Source: JANPBY01 sp963805505
GTDB taxonomy: Bacteria > Actinomycetota > Actinomycetes > DATJPE01
Direction: 5' to 3'
DNA length: 64,000 nt
NCBI GenBank assembly: GCA_963805505.1
Contig: CAWDUP010000004.1
Span: forward strand, 1 to 64,000
Shown one piece after another: positions 58,384-64,000 of the stretch; the first letter of the stretch is position 1, and every line of letters starts with the position of its first letter. Position numbers and translations under genes: made by a program. The notes under the pieces were generated by a model. It was not told where the DNA came from, made no database searches, and saw nothing but the letters and a program-made list of their open reading frames with translations.

Positions 58384-59643
58384 TCAGCAGGAGACCGGAC
58401 GCTTGGTCCCGCCGAACCAGCCCATTGGGTCGTACGGCACCCCGTTGATGTGCACCTCGAAGTGCAGGTGCGGACCCGTGGCGAAGCCGGTGGCTCCGAC
58501 CCGGCCGATCGGTTGCCCCTTGGACACCCGGGTGCCGACCGGAACCAGCCGCGCTGACTGATGGGCATAGAACGTGGAGAGTCCCTGGCCGTGATCGATG
58601 AGCGTGACGTTGCCGTAGGCGGTGTTGAAGTACTCCGCGATGACCCGGCCGCCGAGTGCGGCCGAGATCGTCGAGCCGTACGGCGCCCCGATGTCGATGC
58701 CCGTGTGGCACGAGCGGTAGCCATAGACCGGGTGGATGCGGGACCCGACGCCTTGGGTGACCGGCCCGTTGGCCGGCCACAGGAGCTCGCCGCTGGGCAG
58801 CCCGTTGCCCCGGCTGGCAGCGGCAAGCTCGCGCTTGACCTTCGCCTGAGCGGCCTTGAGCTGCTTGAGGTTGGCCAGCTCTCGTTGCTTGGCGGCTTCC
58901 GCCACCGACAGCGCGTGCGTGGCTCGAGCCACCAGGGCCTCGACGCGGTCCTTGGCCCGACGCGCCGTCTTGGCCAGCTCGCCCGAGCGAGCCAGCTGGT
59001 CGGCGGCCGCGAGGCGCTTGGCCTCGGTCTCGGCCGTCGCGAGCTCGAGGTCACGCTGGCTGATCTTGAGGTCTGCTTCGTCGACGGCCAGCTGCTCCAG
59101 GATCGCGTTCTGCGCCCGCCCGATGCTGTCCATCGCCGAGATCCGACCAGCGAAGTCGGTTGGCGACTCCGCCTCCAGGGCCACGCCGAGCTCAGCGAAC
59201 GACCCACCCTGGATATAGCTCTGCCGAGCCAGCGCCCCGACCAGGGCATAGGTCGCATCGATCCTGGACTGAACGCGAGCCACAGCCCGCTCCGCCTTTT
59301 CCTGCTCTGCCTCGGCCGCCCGCAGGGCAGCGGCTGCCGCCTTGTCCTGGATGCGGGCGGCGGTGAGCTGGGCGTTGGCCTCGACGACCGCCTGACGCGC
59401 CGCGGGAAGTTCGGCTCGGACGCTGGCCAGCTCGGCGACGGCGCGGCCGACCCGCCGGGTCGTGGCACCGACGTCGCCCACCTGCGCCTTCACCTGCTCC
59501 TGCAGCTGCTTGGCCTTGCGCCGCAGGTTGTCCTCGTCGTCCGCGCTGGCCGGCGGGACGGCCAAGGACGCCACCAACGCGCCGGCCGCCACCACGACCA
59601 CGCCCAGTCGGCGTGCGCGGCGCTGGCGCGTGGGGGCGGTCAT
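58384..59643 (-). CDS. M23 peptidoglycan endopeptidase with coiled coil (EnvC-like, FtsEX-associated)
   Basis: The 419-residue secreted protein has a signal peptide, a long alpha-helical coiled-coil region (about residues 40-285, rich in Ala/Glu/Lys/Arg) and a C-terminal LytM domain. The zinc motifs are intact: HTGID (His313, Asp317) and HLHFEVH (His392, His394). The start codon overlaps the ftsX stop as TGATG, so it is translationally coupled to ftsX. This arrangement fits an EnvC-like hydrolase or hydrolase activator recruited by FtsEX at the septum, with the enzyme itself catalytic here. Confidence 0.88.
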   Translation of the reverse strand: MTAPTRQRRARRLGVVVVAAGALVASLAVPPASADDEDNLRRKAKQLQEQVKAQVGDVGATTRRVGRAVAELASVRAELPAARQAVVEANAQLTAARIQDKAAAAALRAAEAEQEKAERAVARVQSRIDATYALVGALARQSYIQGGSFAELGVALEAESPTDFAGRISAMDSIGRAQNAILEQLAVDEADLKISQRDLELATAETEAKRLAAADQLARSGELAKTARRAKDRVEALVARATHALSVAEAAKQRELANLKQLKAAQAKVKRELAAASRGNGLPSGELLWPANGPVTQGVGSRIHPVYGYRSCHTGIDIGAPYGSTISAALGGRVIAEYFNTAYGNVTLIDHGQGLSTFYAHQSARLVPVGTRVSKGQPIGRVGATGFATGPHLHFEVHINGVPYDPMGWFGGTKRPVSC

Positions 59644-60551
59644 CACACGCGAAGGTATCTCTGAACGGTGATCCAGCTGGCCAAAGCCGACAAGACCAGC
59701 CCAATGATGACCACGAGGACCGTGACGCTCCAGAACGTGGACCAGCCGATGTAGGCGATGAACTGGAAGTTCCTGGCCAGCCAGGTCAAGATCACCCACT
59801 TCATCGCGACGGCCAGGAAGAACACCGAGATCATCGCGCCGATGAAGGCGGCCAGCATCGCCTCGAGCACGAACGGCAGCTGGATGTAGACGTTGCTCGC
59901 CCCGACCAGCCGCATGATTCCGGTCTCGCGTCTTCGGCTGAAGGCCAGCACCTGCATCGTGTTGGCGATCAGCAAGATGACGGCAACGATCATGATCACG
60001 GCCAGCACCAGCGCGCCCAGCTGAACGCCGTTCAGGAACTTGAAGAACTTCTCGAGCAGCGCCCGCTGATCTTGCACTTCCTCGATCCCGGGTCGCCCGT
60101 TGAACGCGCTGTAGATGATGGCGAACTGCTCAGGGTCTTGCAGCTTGACCCGAAAGGACTCCGGGAGGACGTCGGCCGTGGTGTTCTGCACGATCGACGG
60201 GTTGTTCTTGAACTGCTCCTTGAACCGCTCGAAGGCCTGTTCCTGGGACTCGTAGTAGACCTCGGACACCTCGGGCAGGGCCCTCAGGTCGGCCTCGATC
60301 TGCGTGCGCTGCTCGTCGGTGACGGCACCATCGGGGCACGAGGTCTCCGACGAGGCGTCCCCGCACAAGAAGACCGCGACCTCGACCTTGTCATACCAAT
60401 AGCTCTTCATCTGATCGACCTGAGAACGCACGAGCAGCGCCCCGCCAAGCATCGTCAGCGAGACAGCGACCGTGATGATGGTCGCCGCCGTCATCGTGAG
60501 GTTTCGGCGCAGGCCGATACCGACCTCGCCGAGCACGAAGCGCCATCGCAT
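59643..60551 (-). CDS. ftsX: Cell division protein FtsX
   Basis: The 302-residue membrane protein has a short cytoplasmic start MRWRFVLGEVGIGLRRNLTMTAATIITVAVSLTMLGGALLV, an extracytoplasmic loop of about 120 residues and three C-terminal helices. FtsX with FtsE forms an ABC-type complex that activates peptidoglycan hydrolases during division. It overlaps the M23 gene by one base and follows ftsE after 86 bp. Confidence 0.95.
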   Translation of the reverse strand: MRWRFVLGEVGIGLRRNLTMTAATIITVAVSLTMLGGALLVRSQVDQMKSYWYDKVEVAVFLCGDASSETSCPDGAVTDEQRTQIEADLRALPEVSEVYYESQEQAFERFKEQFKNNPSIVQNTTADVLPESFRVKLQDPEQFAIIYSAFNGRPGIEEVQDQRALLEKFFKFLNGVQLGALVLAVIMIVAVILLIANTMQVLAFSRRRETGIMRLVGASNVYIQLPFVLEAMLAAFIGAMISVFFLAVAMKWVILTWLARNFQFIAYIGWSTFWSVTVLVVIIGLVLSALASWITVQRYLRV

Positions 60552-60637
60552 CTTGGTTGGTGTCCTCAGGTGGTCACGCGCCGGTGGCGCTGAGTCGGTG
60601 GGGTCGGTTCGGGGTCGGTTGCCGGTGTCGGTCGGGG

Positions 60638-61327
60638 TCAGTTCGAGTAGCCGTACACACCGCGCGTCTGGTCGCGGACGAGGTGCCCGCGCTCGAGCTC
60701 GATCACGCGCTTGCGCATCTGGTCGACGATGGCCGCGTCATGGGTGGCCATCACGACTGTGGTGCCTGTGCGGTTGATCCGGTCGAGCAGCTTCATGATC
60801 CCAACGGACGTGGAGGGATCAAGGTTTCCGGTGGGCTCGTCGGCGATCAGCAACAGGGGTCGGTTGACGAAGGCGCGTGCGATCGCCACCCGCTGCTGCT
60901 CACCGCCGGACAGCTCGCCGGGCAGGCGCAGCTCCTTGCCCTCCAGCCCGACCAGCTCGAGGACCTCGGGGACGACCTGTTTGATGGTCGACTCCGGACG
61001 GCCGATGACCTCCAGCGCGAAGGCGACGTTCTCGAAGACGGTCTTGTTGGGCAGCAGCCGGAAGTCCTGGAACACCGTGCCCATCTGCCGGCGGAGCTGG
61101 GGGACCTTCCAGTTGGACAGCCTGGAGAGGTCTTTGCCGAGGACCTCGACGCGTCCGCCGGTGGGGCGTTCCTCCTTGAGCAGCAGGCGCAGGAAGGTCG
61201 ACTTCCCCGAGCCTGAGGCCCCCACGAGGAAGACGAACTCACCCTTCCCCACCTCGAGCGTGACGGCGTCCAGCGCCGGGCGCACCTGGTTGGGGTAGAG
61301 CTTGCTGACCTCGGAGAAACGGATCAC
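60638..61327 (-). CDS. ftsE: Cell division ATP-binding protein FtsE
   Basis: The 229-residue ATPase has Walker A GASGSGKST, signature LSGGEQQRVAIARAF and Walker B LLLIADEPTGNLDP with switch segment MATHD. The start VIRFSEVSKLYPNQVRPALDAVTLEV fits FtsE. It pairs with FtsX to control cell-wall hydrolysis at the septum. The GTG at 61327 is used because the conserved sequence begins there; an upstream in-frame extension looks non-native. No clear ribosome-binding site is visible. Confidence 0.95.
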   Translation of the reverse strand: MIRFSEVSKLYPNQVRPALDAVTLEVGKGEFVFLVGASGSGKSTFLRLLLKEERPTGGRVEVLGKDLSRLSNWKVPQLRRQMGTVFQDFRLLPNKTVFENVAFALEVIGRPESTIKQVVPEVLELVGLEGKELRLPGELSGGEQQRVAIARAFVNRPLLLIADEPTGNLDPSTSVGIMKLLDRINRTGTTVVMATHDAAIVDQMRKRVIELERGHLVRDQTRGVYGYSN

Positions 61328-61474
61328 AGGGAGAGGGGCGGCCGGGGACGGGGACAGGACGGGGGAAGGCGTCCGACCGCGCAACACTGTACGTCGCTTG
61401 GGCTGGTCAGCCGCGCAGGCTGTCCACAGACGCGCCGCCCCTCCTCAGCGCAGTTCCCTCAACCTCGAGCCCAG

Positions 61475-62584
61475 CTAGGCGGGCTGGGCCTGCATGCGCC
61501 AGCGGATGCCGGCCTCGATGAAGTCGTCGATCTCGCCGTCGAGGACGGCCCCGGTGTTGCCCGTCTCGTACTCGGTACGCAGGTCCTTCACCATCTGGTA
61601 GGGGTGCAGGACGTAGGAGCGCATCTGGTTGCCCCACGAACCCGCGTTGTCATCCTTGAGGGCGTCCATGGCGGCGCGTTCCTCGATCCGGCGCCGCTCC
61701 AGCAGCCGGGCCTGCAACACCCGCATGGCCGCCGCCCGATTCTGGATCTGGCTCTTCTCGTTCTGGCACGAAACGACGATGCCGGTGGGCACGTGCGTGA
61801 TGCGTACGGCCGAGTCGGTGGTGTTGACGCTCTGGCCACCGGGTCCCGACGAGCGGAAGACGTCGACGCGGATGTCGTTGTCCGGGATGTCGATGTGATC
61901 GGCCTGGTCCACCACCGGCAGCACCTCGACCCCGGCGAAGGACGTCTGCCGACGCCCCTGGTTGTCGAACGGGCTGATCCGCACCAGCCGATGCGTCCCC
62001 TGCTCCACCGACAGCGTGCCGTAGCCGTAGGGCACCTTGACAGCGAAGGTCACGGACTTGATGCCGGCCTCCTCCGCGTAGGAGACGTCGTAGACCTCGA
62101 CGGCGTAGCCGTGGCGCTCCGACCAGCGCAGATACATCCGCATGAGCATCTCGGCCCAGTCGGCAGCGTCCACCCCGCCGGCCTCCGCGCGGATGGTCAC
62201 GAGTGCTTCGCGCGAGTCGTACGGCCCCGACAACAGCGTGCGTACCTCGAGCTCGGAGATCGCCGACTGGAGTGCCGCGAGCTCTTGCTCGGCCTCGACC
62301 CGGGTGGCCTCGTCGCCCTCCTCCTCGGCCATCTGGAAGAGCACCTCCAGGTCGTCCACCCGCCGGCGGAGACTCTCGACCCGGTTGATCTCGGCCTGCA
62401 CGTGGGACAGGCGTGACGTGACTGTCTGCGCGTTGTCCTGGTCGTCCCACAGGTCAGGCGCGGCCGCCGCCTCGTTGAGGCTCGCGAGATCTTCCCGCAT
62501 CCGCGGCAGATCAAGCACCTTCTCGATGCTGGTCAGCGTCGCGGCAACCTCGGCCACAGCGTCGGTGTTGTCGGAGGCGGCCAC
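61475..62584 (-). CDS. prfB: Peptide chain release factor 2
   Basis: The 369-residue protein is RF2: the tripeptide region with SPF (VRISPFDNQGRRQTSFAGVEV) and the GGQ catalytic motif SSGPGGQSVNTTDSAVRITH are visible, with the N-terminal coiled coil MREDLASLNEAAAAPDLWDDQDNAQ. It recognises UGA and UAA stop codons. The reading frame is continuous: there is no in-frame stop or programmed-frameshift site near codon 25. It is the first gene of the minus-strand block that includes ftsEX. Confidence 0.96.
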   Translation of the reverse strand: MAASDNTDAVAEVAATLTSIEKVLDLPRMREDLASLNEAAAAPDLWDDQDNAQTVTSRLSHVQAEINRVESLRRRVDDLEVLFQMAEEEGDEATRVEAEQELAALQSAISELEVRTLLSGPYDSREALVTIRAEAGGVDAADWAEMLMRMYLRWSERHGYAVEVYDVSYAEEAGIKSVTFAVKVPYGYGTLSVEQGTHRLVRISPFDNQGRRQTSFAGVEVLPVVDQADHIDIPDNDIRVDVFRSSGPGGQSVNTTDSAVRITHVPTGIVVSCQNEKSQIQNRAAAMRVLQARLLERRRIEERAAMDALKDDNAGSWGNQMRSYVLHPYQMVKDLRTEYETGNTGAVLDGEIDDFIEAGIRWRMQAQPA

Positions 62585-62722
62585 GTCGGCCGAGCCTACG
62601 CGACCTGCTCTGGGTGGCGAGGTTGGTCCGCGCTACGGACGCGGCGATCGCCAGTCTCGTCATGAACGCTTGGCGCGCGCGTCTTAGGGAGACACCCAGC
62701 CGGACACCCCAGGAGCCTCGCC

Positions 62723-63013
62723 ATGAGCAGGACCACGCGCACCCACGCACTCACCGCCTTCGCCGTCACCGGTCTGGTCCTGCTCGGCACAGCAGCGCCA
62801 GCCTCCGCGCAGCCGATGCTCCTGGCTAAGCAGTACGCCAACTGCACAGCACTCGCCAAGGTCTACCCGCACGGCGTCTCCAAGGTCAGCCTGACCACCA
62901 AGCAGTGGAAGGCGCGCGGGGCCACCGGCAAGCCGGCGGTTCGACCCGGCGTCTACAAGGCCAACAAGGCGAGCATGGACCGCGACAAGGACGGCATCGC
63001 GTGCGAACGCTGA
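62723..63013 (+). CDS. Excalibur calcium-binding domain protein
   Basis: The 96-residue precursor has a signal peptide (to about residue 29) and a C-terminal Excalibur domain: AKQYANCTALAKVYPHGV, then KASMDRDKDGIACER, with the conserved Cys pair and the DxDxDGxxCE loop that binds calcium. It overlaps the downstream nuclease gene by 13 bp, so the two are co-expressed. Excalibur domains usually sit at the C-terminus of secreted nucleases; here they are on two chains. Confidence 0.9.
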   Translation: MSRTTRTHALTAFAVTGLVLLGTAAPASAQPMLLAKQYANCTALAKVYPHGVSKVSLTTKQWKARGATGKPAVRPGVYKANKASMDRDKDGIACER

Positions 63014-63714
63014 ATGTCGCCGTTGCGCTGCTCGTCGTTGGGCTGAGTGGCGTGCTCGCATCGAGCCCGGCCGGGCCGGCAGCTGCTCGTCCGGCGCCTC
63101 CGTCCCCCACGGCAGGACTAACGGCGACGACCGCCGCCAGCGGTCAGGTCTCGGCTCGTGCCCTGCTGTCCCGCCTCACGGTGAGACCCGAGACCGGCGG
63201 CAGCACGTACGACCGGGCGAAGTTCCACCTCTGGATCGATGCCGACCACGACGGGTGCGACACCAGGGAAGAGGTCCTGATCAAGGAGTCCACCAGGAAG
63301 GTGAAGGTCGGCAGCGGCTGTTCCCTCACCGGTGGACGCTGGGTGTCCTGGTATGACGGCGTCGTCACGAGGAACCCCTCGACCTTCGACATCGACCACG
63401 TCGTCCCGTTGCACGAGGCGTGGGTCTCCGGCGCCCGGTCCTGGGGCGCCGGCAAGCGCGAGCGCTACGCGAACGACCTCGGGTGGAACCTCAGCCTGGA
63501 CGCCGTCACCGCGCACTCCAACCGTTCCAAGGGCGATCGGGATCCTGCCGGCTGGCTGCCGACCGACCACCCGTGCAGGTATGCGCACCACTGGGTGAAG
63601 ATCAAGTACCGGTGGGGCCTCACGATCGACGCCGCCGAGAAGGGCGAGCTCAGCTCGCTGCTGTCCGGTTCGTGCGGGAGGTCCATGCTCGCCGTGCCGT
63701 CGCGCGCGACCTGA
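63001..63714 (+). CDS. Secreted HNH/DUF1524-like nuclease
   Basis: The 237-residue precursor has a signal peptide (NVAVALLVVGLSGVLASSP). A nuclease domain of the HNH/DUF1524 type follows, with the His motif DIDHVVPLHEAWVSGA and a later NLSLDAVTAHSNRSKGDRDPAGW, the Asn-containing loop of this superfamily. The Cys residues CDTREEV and the CGRS tail suggest disulfides. The protein should degrade extracellular DNA or RNA. The GTG at 63001 overlaps the Excalibur stop. Confidence 0.87.
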   Translation: MRTLNVAVALLVVGLSGVLASSPAGPAAARPAPPSPTAGLTATTAASGQVSARALLSRLTVRPETGGSTYDRAKFHLWIDADHDGCDTREEVLIKESTRKVKVGSGCSLTGGRWVSWYDGVVTRNPSTFDIDHVVPLHEAWVSGARSWGAGKRERYANDLGWNLSLDAVTAHSNRSKGDRDPAGWLPTDHPCRYAHHWVKIKYRWGLTIDAAEKGELSSLLSGSCGRSMLAVPSRAT

Positions 63715-63735
63715 CGCAGTCGAGGCGGTTTAGGG

Positions 63736-64000
63736 TCAGTCGACGTACGGCGCTCGCGCGGTGGCCGTCGCATCCACCAGCACCGCGCCACTCGCGCCTC
63801 CCACGATTCCGGGGAACGGCAGTCTGCGCAGGCACCGGAACGAGACCGTGACCGACTCTGGCCCGACGTCGACCCTAGTCACCACGAACGCCTCGTACCG
63901 CTCGACGAGTCCCGCTCGGGTCACGTAGTCCTGCACCGCGCCGGCAGCCGCCTCGGGGTCGAGCGGGATCGCCTCGCCCGAAGGTCCGGTGTAGAAGGCC
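63736..64000 (-). CDS. Partial gene, possible TadE-like pilus assembly protein
   Basis: The last 87 codons of a gene running off the window read AFYTGPSGEAIPLDPEAAAGAVQ and continue to the C-terminal LRRLPFPGIVGGASGAVLVDATATARAPYVD. The end, with TATA(R)AP(Y)V, resembles the C-terminus of TadE/TadG-family minor pilins, but the match is weak. Codon use (GC-rich third positions) supports coding. The start lies outside the window; a GTG at 63936 is internal. Confidence 0.5.
   Translation of the reverse strand, partial: AFYTGPSGEAIPLDPEAAAGAVQDYVTRAGLVERYEAFVVTRVDVGPESVTVSFRCLRRLPFPGIVGGASGAVLVDATATARAPYVD

Noticed and set aside
61475..62584. Programmed frameshift in prfB
   Set aside because: Many bacteria have an in-frame UGA and a frameshift site near codon 25 of prfB. 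Here the reading frame is continuous from the ATG and no such site is present.
1..64000. CRISPR arrays, insertion sequences and ordinary tRNA genes
   Set aside because: I saw no array of regularly spaced repeats with unique spacers, no transposase, and no tRNA outside the tRNA-like part of tmRNA.

Overview
The window is 64 kb of high-GC DNA with strong GC3 bias, frequent GTG starts, many 1-4 nt start/stop overlaps and typical actinobacterial families (DUF3039, DUF4331, HdeD/DUF308, MMPL, Excalibur, GTP-type PEP carboxykinase). It looks like an actinomycete chromosome. The gene content and the tmRNA tag (ANSNRTDFALAA) would fit Propionibacteriales/Nocardioidaceae, but that placement is inference. 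I see no insertion sequence, prophage, CRISPR array or ordinary tRNA. The only RNA gene I can support is tmRNA.

Layout. 0-9 kb: an extended SDR reductase diverging from nicotinate phosphoribosyltransferase, then a DUF4331 / TPR / NicO-type metal-exporter trio and a cysteine-desulfurase-like PLP enzyme. 9-12 kb: a secreted GH18 hydrolase with a structured 5' leader, and a DUF559-like nuclease bracketed by palindromic repeats. 12-18 kb: a tyrosine/homogentisate catabolic cluster (hmgA, an unknown gene coupled to fahA, hppD) with an Lrp/AsnC and an IclR regulator. 18-31 kb: MOSC protein, a four-gene operon (membrane protein, PatB/MalY lyase, GNAT, peptidase E), an AceE-like ThDP enzyme, an HdeD-like protein, an amino-acid ABC transporter whose binding-protein gene is frameshifted, an MFS pump, DUF3039 and YqgE. 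31-50 kb: arginine deiminase pathway genes split in two places (permease-arcA at 31.6-34.3 kb and arcB-MFS at 46.5-49.1 kb), PEP carboxykinase, an L,D-transpeptidase-like protein, a GAF-EAL protein, MMPL, TetR and cupin. 50-52 kb: an HxlR-SCP2 regulator diverging from a hydrolase/SMP-30 pair. 52-62.6 kb: an all-minus-strand housekeeping block prfB-ftsE-ftsX-M23 peptidase-S41 peptidase-smpB-DUF2207-antiporter-secreted protein-ssrA. 62.7-64 kb: an Excalibur protein, a secreted HNH-type nuclease and the 3' end of a possible TadE-like gene.

How parts work together. HppD and HmgA take 4-hydroxyphenylpyruvate through homogentisate to maleylacetoacetate, and FahA finishes the pathway. No recognisable maleylacetoacetate isomerase is present, which makes the unknown gene overlapping fahA interesting. 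The permease, ArcA and ArcB would import arginine and convert it to citrulline and then ornithine plus carbamoyl phosphate; arcC is not in the window. FtsEX sits directly upstream of an M23 hydrolase with coiled coils, the arrangement of an EnvC-like division hydrolase. SmpB and tmRNA, the two trans-translation partners, lie 4 kb apart on the same strand.

Noncoding DNA is unusually structured. Several convergent gene junctions carry short tandem repeats (8882, 15606, 19043), two junctions share a CGCAACGGGG hairpin, and a roughly 60-bp palindromic repeat occurs three times. The best candidates for something undescribed are the repeat-bracketed DUF559 nuclease, the unknown gene in the homogentisate cluster, the DUF4331/TPR/EF-hand-NicO trio, and the structured leader of the GH18 gene.
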